A DNA stretch of 64,000 nt from Apiospora phragmitis (GCA_038363925.1 JAQQWL010000003.1:186001-250000), one strand, 5' to 3'; shown: positions 1-10,650, numbered from the stretch's first letter. Numbers and translations: made by a program. The notes: a model not told the origin generated them from the letters alone.

Positions 1-2
1 AT

Positions 3-548
3 AAAGTATTCACGGCTAGTAACGCACAGCCCTTCGTCTTTACGAATAAAAATTTAACGACAGCCTCCCCTAGCCCGCCAACACTAGGCTCCCCTTTCTC
101 CACTGGCTTAGAAAAGTCGACAGACTCATCGCGTCTGGTTGAAGAGGGAAACTATTATAGGATAACCACCTAGAAGCCCCCTATCGCAGAGTCATCCACA
201 GCTTTACCAACAAACTATACTAACCATCGAATAGACAGTGCCACGCTACTAGATACCGACGAGGAGAGGCAGCCTAACCCTTTAATAAAGGTGGCGAGAG
301 ATCCTTGCCCGAAGAGGAAATCAACACAGTTATACTCAGAAAACTCGCCTAAACGAGCGAAATAACGTACATAGGAAAGTATTGCTAGGGGCGGATTCAA
401 TCTTCGCCTTAAATAAGTAACTGTTTATGCTAAAGGCGGAATGAAGCAGCTAAAGTAGAACCGGCGTCGCGATGTATGGATCGATACGTCAAAGACTTGT
501 AAATGGAAGGGTGAACCTCTTAAATGCCATGTACTAAGAAATTTGTCT
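3..548 (+). pseudogene. Degenerate unidentified reading frame
   Basis: Frame 3 reads as a Ser/Thr/Pro-rich stretch, then a basic stretch (KRK near 320, PKRAK near 350-365), then a Lys/Arg-rich part with WIDTSKTCKW near 470-510. It is broken only by TAG/TAA codons that could be mutated CAG/CAA. The left end is cut by the window. I do not recognise the family. The basic clusters could be nuclear targeting signals, but this is inference. It could also be a chance frame in damaged repeat DNA. Confidence 0.25.
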
Positions 549-907
549 TATTCCTTGTTACGGTTACGGCTAAATGGTCTCTAGTTTCCGATTAATATCT
601 CTTAAGATAATACTGCAAAGCGTTTTATCGGATCGGGTTCTATAAACAAAAAACGGGTTAGTTTTAGGAAGGATAAGTTACGAAGCATAGTAATTACGCT
701 ACCGGCGCTTAAAGCGGCTTAACTAATTTTAAGATAGAATCGATTATAAGTTAACATATGTACCGGTAATACCCTCCTGCACTAGGTCTACTTTACACAG
801 ATTATAAAGCCTAAACGCAAGGCCTTATCTAATTCCAAAGCGATCAGACCCATCGCCCTATTAAACATACCCAACATCGCCCTCTAAAAAACGAGTAAAT
901 ACATAAC

Positions 908-1441
908 ATGGCAGTTTACGGCATAACCGACAGCAGTTACGAATACGATACTAGCGAAGAAAAGGGATCTCACAGTCCCGAGCCTCGAACGCCACGGCCG
1001 CGACTTGCGCCCTATAAGGAAGCCCAATGCGTTATCGACGCCACCGAGGAAATCAGCGCGATCTTGATACAAAAGCTCGAGCGCTTTTAAGGAGGCTTGA
1101 GGCTATACCAGCGGGAGAAGAGCCGGAGCCGGGACGAGCTAGAGAAGACGAAGAACGAGATAATGCAGGAACTATGCATGGCCGAAGAGCGGCTGCTAAA
1201 AGAGCTCGCGTCGGCCACGATGGCGAGGATAGAAGGGAGTCGAGCCGTGCCCGCCGCTGCCACGATCGGAATCTCGACCTCGACCGCCATCTCCGCAAAA
1301 GCCAGGATCTCACGCGGCACAAGAAAACGGGGTCGGAGAAGTAGCCGATGCTTTACTAGAGACGTAACCGCTATAGGTAGAGCTGCTAAACGCCAAGTTA
1401 GCGTCCTAAATCGCGCCGAGCCGACTTTATATGCACGATAA
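908..1441 (+). pseudogene. Hypothetical protein with charged coiled-coil-like segment, one internal stop
   Basis: An ATG at 908 opens a frame that continues to 1441 with one interruption, a TAA at 1088-1090 that could be a mutated CAA. The first 60 codons are acidic and Pro-containing. After the stop comes a Lys/Glu/Arg-rich helical stretch (residues about 65-105, with EKTKNEIMQELCMAEERLL), then an Ala/Arg-rich tail. No family is recognised. The local base composition is richer in G+C than the surrounding repeats, so the stretch is only lightly mutated. It lies directly upstream of, and overlaps by about 10 nt, the MADS-like fragment at 1431 in another frame; both could be exons of one former gene. 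Confidence 0.35.
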
Positions 1442-1904
1442 GCGGGAGAAGGATAAAATCCGCAAGTCCGGAGAGTCTCTATAGCGAAAGGCGCTGGCGC
1501 TCGGAGAGATGTGTAATATATTCAGCTTAATAATGTACTAAAACATTGTCCATGGCCGGATAGACGTAGCCATATACGTTCCCGAAGGCCAGAAAATTCC
1601 TGATATCGGCCAAGTGGTGAGTACGCCCGCTCCTTGCGGTGTGTTCCTGCCCCGACTGACGAGCATACTAGATCCGGAGCCTGCGCGGCCGGCAGGCTCG
1701 CGTAACGCAACGGGCCCGGGTCTTTCAGACGTCGAGGCGAGTGCAGAAGCCGTCTTCCAATCTTAGCCGTGCGAGAGATACGGGGTAAGGCTCGGCAGTC
1801 CGACCGCTGCGATCCCAGCGGCGGCATAGTACTGGAACAGGCCATCTAAGCCCGCAGCCGATGTCAGGTTTAACGGGATGCCTGTCGTCTGCAAAGGATG
1901 CTGA
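1431..1904 (+). pseudogene. MADS-like (SRF-type) DNA-binding protein remnant
   Basis: The frame starts at ATG 1431 with MHDKREKDKIRKSGESL, a TAG at 1482, then RKALALGEMCNIF, a TAA near 1542, and IYVPEGQKIPDIGQVV. The layout (basic KxKIRKSG start, hydrophobic helix with LGxxC, a two-strand segment, a xxPDIxQV end) resembles the small degenerate MADS domains of filamentous fungi, which bind DNA as dimers. The TAG at 1482 falls where the related minus-strand copy at 3869 has Gln, so it is a C-to-T change. After residue 65 the frame is low-complexity and broken. The MADS assignment is by eye. The relationship to the copies at 3313-3869 and 21786-22355 is clear from the sequence. Confidence 0.5.
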
Positions 1905-2592
1905 TGGTGCGACCTTTACCGTGCAACAGGGAGCGCCGACCACCCGCCAGCCTAGCGATCAAGGTGGCCAAGGATCGCCGAGAGAATTGGTGATAGGGTT
2001 TGCTGTGAATTATGACCCTTCGAGGTACGACACGCTAACTGGTAATACGCGGGCTGGTAGCGGGCTAGCTATTGTCGCCAGTAGCTTAGAAGGCGCAGAC
2101 GCCGCGATCGGAAATGGCGCGGTAGTAACGCTAGGCGGCTCGCAGCCTACGCCGCTGGAACCCGGACACTGCCAGCTACTTGATGGGGAGCAAGATATGT
2201 GCGACGGCAGTCTGGGCTTTTTCCCAAATGCTGAGTTCGAGATGCCTAGCTCAAGTTATGTGGAGGACGTCGGCTGGCAGGAAATAGAAGGGCTGCATAA
2301 CCAATACGGGGACGCTAGGCACCCCTTAAAAGAGATGTCCGATATGCTCTCCGCAATAGTTATGGCACAGGAGGTTATAAGCGGCCCCGCTATAAAAGGC
2401 TCTCAGCGTGCTCAGCCTCGGTCTAGGAGCCCCTCCGCTAGATATCCTGCTCAGATCGCGTCACCTACTCTAAGCTTTTCCCAAGGGCTGGCCATGGATT
2501 TAGCCAAGGATCGGGGGCAGCATAGGGTATTAATGGATGCATGCTGGCCACAACGTCAGGCAAAGGGGAGTTTAGATTACATCTTGCTATAG
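1861..2592 (+). CDS. Uncharacterised 243-residue open frame, longest in the window
   Basis: An uninterrupted frame from ATG 1861 to TAG 2592. The same frame is open further left to about 1662 except for one TAA, so the true start may be upstream or the frame may be the C-terminal part of the overlapping MADS-like gene. The product has no clear signal peptide or membrane segment. It is Gly/Ser/Pro/Gln-rich with an acidic middle (around EGLHNQYGDARH) and an Arg/Ser-rich patch (QPRSRSPSARYP). No family is recognised. Absence of stops over 730 bp is unusual here, because neighbouring DNA is heavily mutated. It may be a lightly mutated repeat segment and not a functional gene. Confidence 0.35.
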   Translation: MSGLTGCLSSAKDADGATFTVQQGAPTTRQPSDQGGQGSPRELVIGFAVNYDPSRYDTLTGNTRAGSGLAIVASSLEGADAAIGNGAVVTLGGSQPTPLEPGHCQLLDGEQDMCDGSLGFFPNAEFEMPSSSYVEDVGWQEIEGLHNQYGDARHPLKEMSDMLSAIVMAQEVISGPAIKGSQRAQPRSRSPSARYPAQIASPTLSFSQGLAMDLAKDRGQHRVLMDACWPQRQAKGSLDYILL

Positions 2593-2820
2593 GGATACTG
2601 AGGCCGATGCGGAGATTAGGACTATAAGGATCAATAAATCCAGCTCATACTTTATATCTAGGTTTATCGCAAGGTTATAATAAAAGGAATTACTTTTAAA
2701 AGCAAACTAATAGACTTCGAGTCAGTGTAGATATTAAGGATGCTATCTAAAGTATGGTTTAACATAAGCACGGACAAGCTGCCGCTTATAATATCTTCCG
2801 CATTAATATCCACGTCTTCA
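2593..2820. other. Non-coding, A+T-rich spacer
   Basis: No coding frame, RNA gene or clear repeat is visible. The right end is the point where similarity to the second repeat copy (starting near 21315) begins. Confidence 0.4.
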
Positions 2821-4230
2821 CCTAAACGGCATACCGCTGAGACTCGTTTAAAGGTCCTTTAGCATTCTTACCATCTTCTTTACTAAAGTGTCCCGCTATA
2901 ATTTGCGTTTGTCGTCCTTATAGTAGTTTAGCGAGCGCCTCGCCGTATTCTGCACAGACCCTCTTAGACGGCCTGCCTGTGACAGCTGTACACCGTTTCC
3001 CACTATTCTGGGAGGGCATTGCCGTGGTTGAGTCGACATGATCGGCGCCAAGGGTCTTCTGGCCGTCACCCGGCTATTCTAACGTACCGCTCTCTGTAGC
3101 GACGCATCCATCGCGCCATAGTCGGGGTATATTTTAGGTGCTAGCCGGGCGCCTGCATTCGTCGCGGCGGTTAGTGCAGTGTTCGTCGTGGAGCTGGGCT
3201 CGGTCCGGCCGGGCTGCCGCTCCACCGTCGGTTAGGAACCTGGAGTGCCTGCTGTATGATGAGCGTTAACGGTCAGTCGAATATGTAGTCAATAGACGAG
3301 AATTATACTTACCTTGCGGCCTTCGCGGCGAAGCTAGCTGCCTCGGACCCTTCTGTCTCATGGGATAGTTAGGAATAACAGTCCCGCCATCCTCGTTAGA
3401 GATAACGTCGTAGATAGATAGAAGCTCCGCCGCGGCAACGGGAACTGCTGCAATATACTCGGGATCGGTTTCGTACTCAGTATCCGCGTCGCTGTTTATG
3501 CTAGTAACGGTATTCGCGTCGTCGCTAGCGTCCGCCTGGGCCTCGAAATAGATGGCTTCGATTTGGCCGCTCGATCGCGTCGCCCGGCCGTGGCTCGATC
3601 TCGTATGGCACGTGGCTGATCGTCGAAACTGCGGCTGTTAGTAATAAAGCTAGGTTCACTCGACGGAACGGTAACCGGAACATGAGGACGGACAATCCTA
3701 TTGAGGTCCGGCACGCGCTGCCCGCGTGGGACGTGCATCGCCGTCTCCATCCGCTCGTGTGTCGGGTTCCAGTACGCAAGCGCGCTGAAGACGTCGCAGT
3801 ACCGTCCGAGGTCTGCAGCGACAAGCCGCTCTTTCGAACCTTGTCTTTCTGCGCCTTGGTGTGGGCCATGGCGGAGGCCTAGCTACCTACTCTAGTTCGG
3901 CCACTTGCTGGACCTTCTTGGGGTATATTCGTGGCGTGTCCATAGAGCTACAATAGCGTCCCGCTGAACGGTAGATATAGCAAGTGCTGGCTTGCGGATG
4001 TCAAATGGGATGGCATGATGAGCTCGAGTTGGGCGAGCGTCGCCAGGGGAGCTGCTATTCCGGTTCCGAACCCATGTTGGCGAGAGGATCCCGAGCCAAC
4101 TTCTCTTCGGCGTGTCTTGAGAAGTTCTTGCGCAGCAGGAAGATTGGGCAGTTAGCCCTGAAGGCGCGGGGTCGCGAAACGGCGCTACGCTAACGATGGT
4201 ATGTTTAAGGGACCTGACCCGCTAGTCGTA
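2820..4230. repeat. Dispersed repeat carrying a MADS-like gene, copy 1
   Basis: About 1.4 kb that matches 21315-22680 in the same orientation. The match starts at a shared ATACCGCT(G/A)AGACTCG and runs through the MADS-like exon and its upstream region. Differences are mostly C/T and G/A transitions plus small indels, for example about 13 bp missing here inside the MADS-like exon relative to copy 2. The pair therefore looks like a duplicated segment later mutated by RIP. Copy 1 continues into the LTR-like sequence at 4140-4760. Confidence 0.75.
3313..3869 (-). pseudogene. MADS-like protein, first exon, repeat copy 1
   Basis: Begins at ATG 3869 with MAHTKAQKDKVRKSG and SLQ. It then loses frame where about 13 bp are absent compared with the copy at 22355. 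Beyond the break the frame resumes with WNPTHERMETAMHVPRGQ and VPDLNRIVRP, a Pro/Val segment, and an acidic C-terminal stretch (ETDPEYIAAVP; DVISNEDGGTVIPN). The exon ends at AAG followed by a GTAAGT donor reading leftward from 3312; the matching donor is kept in copy 2. So at least one further exon existed to the left. The MADS-like assignment is by resemblance. The frame break and several transitions make this copy non-functional. Confidence 0.5.
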
Positions 4231-4760
4231 CTAATGCGCCATTGCAACTCTTCCGGCTCTGCACTCCAATAGTACGCCACAGTGCAGGCAACGATGGAAG
4301 CCAGGGCCGGAAACAGCCCAGGAGAGTATTCGAATCTCGACGGAACGCAGCAGAAAGAAAGCAGCAGAAAGAGAGCAGCCACTGGATAACACTAGCTCCA
4401 AGGTTACCTGCCTCCCTGCGCCGGAACAGTACAAGCGGAGCGGGGGAACATCAGGCTCTGGTTCTATTTGAAATCGGCGCACTTCGGGAAGGTTCAATAA
4501 GCGACTACGGTCCCGCGGACCAGAATGGTAGTTTTAGCCTTCTCCCAGTATCATTTCTACATACTACTCGGTGGGGATTAAAGGACCCCCAGAGTGCCTC
4601 GTGTAAGCTAGCAAGTGCGACACGGCCAATAATGGAACACAATAATATCGGCGCTACTATCCCCTAGCTTTACTTATTTGGACCGGCGGCGCCATCAGCA
4701 GCTCTGCATCCTGAAATCGACATCTGCCCTAGCGCCGCTTAACGACGTAAAGCTAGAGAG
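4140..4760 (+). repeat. LTR-like segment of a dispersed repeat (copy next to MADS-like repeat 1)
   Basis: This shares several long blocks with 11365-12000 (around GGACCAGAATGGTAG, CATACTACTCGGT, GCGCCATCAGCAGCTCTGCA). It also matches 22630-22945, 32965-33110, and in reverse 39785-40195 and 19005-19175. Short frames inside it are by-products. No terminal TG...CA or target-site duplication could be fixed by eye, so calling it a solo LTR is inference. Confidence 0.55.
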
Positions 4761-4764
4761 ACAA

Positions 4765-5480
4765 CTTTAAACCGATTACGAAAAAGCATTTCTTAATCGA
4801 GAGTCTAGCTTCGCAAAATAAACTATAAATAAGTCACACCGTCCGTATTATACCGGCCTCTTTTAACAACCGTACTTTAAAATACGAACCTAATAGGATT
4901 AGAAATAGCTTCAAATAGTATAGCCAGAAATAGGTACAGATAGCTAAGCTATAATACTAGTAAGTACGAACCAAAAGAGCTATATTAAGGATTTAAGGTA
5001 TAATAAGCGCATATTAATATTAAAGTACTTAGGAGAACTAGATACGTTTCGGCTACCTGTCATGAACAAGACCGGTCTAGCCCAAACCGCAGAGTCATAG
5101 AAGCACTTCGGCAATTACGAGGGGCCCATACGGGACCATAGCCACGCCGGCATAGAATTTGACGCAATATAGTAAGACCGGCTACTAAGAAGCACTTCTT
5201 AATTAAGAAATCGGTAGCTTCGCAAAATGATCAACCCATAAATGGTAGGTTAGATACTATACTATATCGTGCTAGTTACTTCTAGTTACTAGACCTCGAG
5301 GTACAAAGCCTGGAATATCAGAGTAGCTTTCGGTAATATCGTTAAGAAACGACGCCAAATAGGTATGCCTTACCCAGAGATACGAGAAAGTATAGACCAG
5401 AACAGCAGCACGGGAGGTTAGGCGTACAGTAACCTCGTACTACTCCAAAATAATATACGAGTACGACCAGATACATTTCG
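4765..5480 (+). repeat. Diverged internal repeats with a shared CTACGAAAAA/GCTTCGCAAAA motif
   Basis: Blocks near 4775-4820, 5190-5235, 33140-33180 and 33380-33430 share a run of A after CTACG or TTACG, then CTAGCTTCGCAAAAT or similar. The longer stretch 4765-5040 aligns with 33360-33640. The copies differ by many transitions. No coding function is seen. These are probably decayed pieces of one transposon. Confidence 0.4.
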
Positions 5481-5940
5481 GCTGCCCTTAAACGCCAGGA
5501 TTACGTTATAAAGACTGGACTAGCCTAAGTAAGAGAAAAAAAGCTTTTCCACATCTATGCGACAGCAAGGGCCAACAGATCTTAGGACTGGAAATAACCC
5601 GTGGGCCTCTTCGCGCTAATATAGCAAAAAAAGAGTACGGTTTATTATTAAGTAATTCTAGTTTTATTACGAATACGTTAAAAATTAGATACTTAAAGAC
5701 TACGGTAATAAGGCCCCTTTTATTATAGCTCTAAATCATCGCAACTCCTAGTTCTCTCGTACTATCGGCTCCCGTTTAACTTCTCTGGTCGGGCGGATGC
5801 GAATTCGCTCCTCAGCCTCTCCGCAAGTTAGCCGGGTTACTTCCAGCCGCCACGGTAAACGCTAGCTTCTAGGAAACCCCGCTATTCCTAGCTGGCAGGT
5901 ATAGGCGATACTAACGCTGAAAAGATACGAAGCAGTAAGT
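5480..5940. other. No recognisable gene
   Basis: A stretch rich in TA and CG steps without a supported frame. Nothing identifiable was seen on either strand. Confidence 0.4.
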
Positions 5941-7083
5941 AGTCTAAGCTCGGTACAGTACAGTAATCTTAAAGCGGCTTACGTTTTTGCTCATGGTGGC
6001 TCGATTATAACTACGAGCCAACTAAGCGATTACAGCGACTACGGCGACAGTTATCGTCGCCCAAGTCTGACCTCCGCCAAGCTTATTAGGTTTAAATAGA
6101 CCGCTCCGGACGACTTCGAGTGTGACGGTCCTCTGACAATAATAGTCAATCGACTAGATTATGGGTATAACAATCAAAGGCGGTCTCGCGCACTGGCACG
6201 ATTCCTAAAGCAGCTACGACCGCTTGCTTGGCAAGGATAGACCGAACACCCATTAGCCCATCGGGTGAGGCTAGCACCAGCTGACTTCGAAGTAGCACCA
6301 TGCTCCGCCTATTTCGTTAAACCTTTCCTGCTGTTATAGAGGCCACTTTGCTTCCCTTGCCGGGCGACCCAATCTGTCGGGACACATTCCTCCCTTCGGG
6401 ATCCCGAGTAACCGATAAGCACCCGATAATCGAGCAGTAGCAATATATATCGCCGAGACGAGACGTAGCGACTTGACCACCGACGGAGTTAGGGTTATGA
6501 TACGGTTTATAGCTAACCGATTATATAGAAGGGACCACTTTATCGACGACAGTTCAGTGCGACGAATAGGTGTCCTATGGTAGGCATATCTATCGCAGCC
6601 CTCGAAGCCGGTTTCGCACAGGCCTGCACGTTCGAATATCTCGTCGGGAGGCACGGAACCTCGCGCTGGTTGCTAACGCTCGTAGGGCGGCTTAACGAGG
6701 ATAGCTATAGCGAAATGCTGGTCTAGGGTATGCGGCGAGTCAACTCTTGCTCGGTCCGAACGAAGGCGCCTCGACGGGTCTGGGTTACCCTTCCTACCGA
6801 TTATGGTGTGATTTTTAATAGTGTGTCAGCGCTTATGTCGCGCTAGCAGAGATTACGCTTATATTGGGAAGGGTTTAGGAAGGGATTAGGAAAGGTTTGG
6901 GAAGTTGGCTCGCGAAAACCAAGGATAGGACGTATAACAATCGGTAGGATCGCCGCTAATGTGCCGTCTTCATGGAGGGCTCGTATTTGGTCTTGCCTAG
7001 GGTGTGGGGTACTAATGCTAGACGCGGTGCTTCGGGACTTTTCGAGACGTAGGCGCGTAGGCGCGTTGCAGATGTTTAATTAG
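5941..7083 (+). pseudogene. Long degenerate reading frame, unknown product
   Basis: One frame can be followed for about 380 codons, interrupted only by TAG/TAA codons consistent with mutated CAG/CAA/TGG; I noticed no TGA. Recognisable pieces are SQLSDYSDYGDSYRRPS (about 6010-6070), a stretch with GISIAALEAGFAQACTFEYL (about 6580-6640), SRWLLTLVGRLNEDSY (about 6660-6710) and an Arg-rich end near 7050. No family was recognised. It may be part of a transposon polyprotein or a dead cellular gene. The lack of TGA supports a former coding role, but a chance frame cannot be excluded. Confidence 0.3.
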
Positions 7084-7729
7084 ATGCTTATTCGCTTACC
7101 TGTACTTTCGTCCGTAATTTGACCACTATGTCATAAGAGGTGTGGTCTTGGTCTGCATTCGCTTGAATTAGTGTTCTAAGCACGGGCTTGGCCCTATTAC
7201 TTAGTTACCCTCTTACGCTAGATCTGCCTTCTATGCGGTACCCGTGCCTAGTTACCTACTTAAACCTTAAGCGGGGAAGCTCCCTATACTTAAATGCTAT
7301 ACACATTCAAAATAACCGACCTAGCTTGTTTGTTAACCAAGTTCGTACCCTACCTTTACTACCTTACCGTATCTTGTCGGGTATCCGTGCCTTTATTTAT
7401 CGAGATACGGAGTCCCGAAGTTAATTAGACTAAAAACGGAAAAAGACTATATACTAATATCGGGTCTAGTACACCTATAATTATGGTAACTTAAGGCGTT
7501 ATACCGTAGTGCTACCGGTGAATTACTAGGCCGTATTAGTAAGTAAGCGTTAAATAGGTAGGATATATAGCAGCGGTATTCCGGTTATCTCTTTTATACG
7601 ACTCGTACCGAGTATTGTTTTCTCCCGTATAGTTATAGTTTTATCGTGCCAAGGTAAGCTAGAATCCTTCTAAGCCGAGCTAGCCGGAAATAGTAGCACG
7701 TTAATACTAGCCGTAAAATTACGTTCTAT
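7084..7729. other. No supported gene
   Basis: The open stretch at 7188-7424 lacks family features and could be chance. The remainder is mutated, A+T-rich DNA with nothing identifiable. Confidence 0.35.
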
Positions 7730-7965
7730 ATAGCCGGAACTTAATTAGCGGCCGTTACGGTTATGCCTATATTTAGTAACGATTAATTATTAGGTCGATT
7801 ATCGTGTTACGATATAACGCTATACGAGTAAAATATTAATAAAGCGGCTTGGAGCTTCACCTTCAGTAGCTGCTCGACTATTTATTATCCGGGCTATTAT
7901 TATTATTATTTCGTTACTATGTTGGAGGTAAGAGAATAGAAGTTGCATTAAAGTTAACTGGACTA
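7730..7965 (+). repeat. Short dispersed repeat segment
   Basis: Aligns with 34040-34262 in the same orientation, starting at (T/C)TAATTAGCGGCCGT and including a shared GCTGCTCAATTATT-like block and TTAACTGGACTA. Similarity stops abruptly on the right in both copies, after which 34275 onward is composite-repeat sequence. Many transitions separate the two. Confidence 0.5.
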
Positions 7966-8712
7966 CTCGGGCCGGCTTCTGCTCTAACCGACCTATTTAG
8001 GTGCGGGGCGATTTTGCCGGCAGGGCTATCTTATAGGTCGCGACAAGTCCTATTAATAAGCTATAGCCGGGGTAAATAGAGCATATAAAAGCCTTATTAT
8101 ATCTATCGTTACTAATTAATTAATACAGGCGCTTAAATATTTTAAGAAATAAATCGTAAAGAAATCGGCCGTTAAAGTGTATTAGTTAGGAATTAGAACG
8201 AGCTAACATCGGAGCTAGTTACCCTAGTCCGTTTAGGCAGCTATTAGTCTACTTGCCGTCACTATAGCAGAAGAGCCGAGCAAAATAGGTAGGACGCCAT
8301 ACGACATCTTCGAAGGGCGCTAGTAGAGGGATAGTAGAGTAATATGCGAACTCCGGCGTAACTAGCCAAATCTCCTACATTATTACTTAGACATTAGGTC
8401 ACTCGCCTTAATATGTAAATAGCCGGACCATGGTGGCTGTGGCCTTGCGGCCTCCGATTAAATCCCCGCGTAGAATATATTCCGTTCCGTTGCGGCCGAG
8501 AAATGGCGGCCGTCGCGCCTCGAGGTTATAGGGATTGCGGCCGGATACTATTAAAGAATTCGAATCACGCAGCCGGCGTTAAGCGTATCGTACGACGGCG
8601 GGCCTATTTCGCTAGCTAGTAATATGATAGTGGAGTAGCCTAATAGTAGAATACGAGAGTGAGGTATATCAGACACTAAGCGTAAAGTAAGTAAGCGTAG
8701 TGGCAGCAAAAA
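7966..8712. other. No supported gene
   Basis: Mutated sequence. A GGCGGCCG/GCGGCCG-rich patch lies at 8440-8540. No coding frame or RNA gene was recognised. Confidence 0.35.
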
Positions 8713-9030
8713 ATTAATATGAAGCAAAGAAGGTTAGAGAAAAGAGAGAGGCGGAACGAGGGGAAGTGGGAGGAGAGGGAACGAGAAAGGGAACGAGGGA
8801 GGGAACAAAAGAGGGCGAGAGAGGGCGAGGGCACGAGACAGACGGGGAACGAGAGAGAGACGAGGGAACGGGAGAGACGAGGAACGAGAAAGACGGGGAA
8901 CGAGAGAGACGGGGAACGAGAGAGGGCGAGGGAATGGGCGAGAGGGGGCGGGAGCGAGAAAGGGAGCGAGAGCGAAGCAAGGGAGCGAGAGGAAGTAAGG
9001 AAGAAGTAAGGGAGGAAGTGAAGGTGTGAA
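8713..9030 (+). repeat. Purine-rich low-complexity tract (GA/GAACGAGA-type)
   Basis: About 320 bp almost entirely of G and A with scattered C, built on imperfect GGAACGAGAGAGA-like units. All frames on both strands are open through it, giving Arg/Glu-rich or Leu/Ser/Pro-rich translations that carry no evidence of coding. Such homopurine mirror-like tracts can adopt triplex structures (established for polypurine DNA); whether that happens here is inference. Confidence 0.8.
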
Positions 9031-9366
9031 AGAGGGAAGAGAGGGACAAACATGGCCCAGGAAGGCGAAGAAGAGGCATAGATACAGGAATAGATCCTGG
9101 ACCGGAAGCAGGCGAAAGGGCAGCTTTGGCTACCCACGCCCAAATGCGGTCAAGGGGAGGCGAGAAAGAGTCCCAACGGCCGCCCGCGCTGAAACGGTCG
9201 AACCTGATCACCAGGAGGGCACCGTTTGCGCCGTATGGGGGCTGGGCTTCCCTGGACCCCCGGCCCCCCGACAAGCAGGACCAGGATCGGTCCAAAGCCA
9301 GCGCATGGATAGTAGCTCGTGACGGACAGGGCCACCGACCCGTGGGTCTTGGCGGCGCGCTGCGGG

Positions 9367-9373
9367 TATATAA
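9367..9373 (+). promoter_or_regulatory. Candidate TATA box upstream of the minisatellite
   Basis: TATATAA in a G+C-rich setting, followed 25-50 bp downstream by a pyrimidine-rich stretch (TTTTCTCTTCCTTCTT). That is the usual fungal core-promoter arrangement. It lies 70-80 bp before the tandem repeats and would direct transcription through them. No assured coding sequence follows. Confidence 0.3.
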
Positions 9374-9439
9374 GGGTGACCTGCCTCCCACCATTGTCAG
9401 TAGTTTTCTCTTCCTTCTTCGCGCCTCCGCCCGGAGCGC

Positions 9440-10075
9440 CGGCCACCCTTGCAGCTTGAACAGACTCCTCTTGGCGCCCTGCGGCTTGAACAGACTCCCC
9501 TGGAGGCCTTGCGGCTTGAACAGACTCCTCTTGGCGCCTTGCGGCTTGAACAGACTCCTGCTTGCAGCTTGTCTGACTCCCGCCTGTGTTGTCCAAGAGC
9601 TTGAACTGACTCCCGCTCGTGTCGATCAGGAGCTTGAACTGACTCCCGCTTGTGTTGTCCAAGAGCTTGAACTGACTCCTGCTCGGTGGTCTTTGGGATT
9701 CTTCTTCTTCCCACTCTAGCAGCTCGACAGACTCCTGCTTGACGATCCTGCGGCTTGAACAGACTCCTGCCGGCGCCCCTGCAGCTTGAACAGACTCCCC
9801 CTGGAGGCCTTGCGGCTTGAACAGACTCCTCTCGGCGCCCTGCGGCTTGAACAGACTCCCCCTGGAGGCCTTGCGGCTTGAACAGACTCCTCTTGGCGCC
9901 TTGCGGCTTAAACAGACTCCTATTTACAGCTTGTCTGACTCCCGCCTGTGTTGTCCAAGAGCTTGAACTAACTCCCGCTCGTGTCGATCAGGGGCTTGAA
10001 CTGACTCCCGCTTGTGTTGTTCAAGAGCTTGAACTGACTCCCGCTTGTGTTGTCTAGAAGCTTGAACTGACTCCT
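9440..10075 (+). repeat. Minisatellite of 30- and 33-bp units in two higher-order blocks
   Basis: Core CTTGAACAGACTCC or CTTGAACTGACTCC recurs about twenty times. One unit type is 30 bp (GCGGCTTGAACAGACTCC plus TCTTGGCGCCTT or CCTGGAGGCCTT). The other is 33 bp (AGCTTGAACTGACTCC plus CGCTTGTGTTGTCCAAG). The same series of units occurs twice, from about 9450 and again from about 9760, so a block of roughly 300 bp has been duplicated. Both unit lengths are multiples of three, and all three plus frames are open over much of the array. The minus strand reads ESVQAARRQE-type decapeptide repeats. Coding is possible but not shown. The repeats carry few RIP changes. Confidence 0.9.
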
Positions 10076-10650
10076 GTCGGGCTGGTTGATGGTCTTTTTG
10101 CTCGGTCTCCCTCCTGCGGTCGAGTCATTTCCTGCGGAGGGGTATCGGGCCTGGCTCTGGCGTCCGCAGTTCGAGTCATCTCCTGCCCGCCTTTGCTACC
10201 CGGATTTTCCTCCTATATTTGAGCATCTCATGTACCGAGGTTTTTCCCTACATCTGCTAGTAGCAGTGCGGCCAGCGAAGCCGGCCTCTACGCCTGTACG
10301 TGGTGCTGGCTACGAACCTGTTAGCGCGGATCGGGCAGTCCCGACCCCGTAAGCAGAGCTAATGTAGAGACGCGACTAGGATAGATAAATATACTATATT
10401 GGCGGATACTTACGTATATATATAGCACTCCGCGCCCTCTCCTTCGTGCTTTTTAAATAGCAGCTCGTCGCCGCCGCCCGTAGCTTTTCTAATCCTGCGC
10501 CTTGGTCCTGCGCCTATACGGCCACTCGCTCTCGTAGTGTAGCATTGACTGCATAGATCTATAAGGTTTAGCAACACGTACTTGTTAAGGCGTAATACGG
10601 TGGACATGCCGCCGCTAAAACCGCTCATGCTTATTCGCTAATATAATTAA
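10076..10650. other. Flank of the minisatellite; two short open stretches without support
   Basis: A plus-strand frame at 10086-10352 and a minus-strand frame at 10410-10628 (with LNKYVLLNLIDLCSQC and an Arg/Gly-rich tail) are open but match nothing I recognise. The first starts inside the last degenerate repeats (TTCGAGTCAT(T/C)TCCTGC twice). Confidence 0.3.

Noticed and set aside
5720..6480. Possible rRNA-like segment (CTCGTACTATCGGCTCCCG and similar)
   Set aside because: No conserved rRNA core sequences could be matched, and a protein-like frame covers most of it.
8719..9394. Arg/Glu-rich or Ser/Leu/Pro-rich frames over the GA-rich tract
   Set aside because: Translation of low-complexity DNA; no family features.
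9126..9719. Three overlapping open frames (plus 197 codons, minus 170 and 105 codons) as genes
   Set aside because: All frames on both strands are open because the DNA is repetitive and unmutated. Repeated peptides alone do not show coding.
9440..10075. Regular repeats that could suggest a CRISPR array
   Set aside because: Units are contiguous variants of one 30/33-bp sequence without unique spacers, and the window is fungal; it is a minisatellite.
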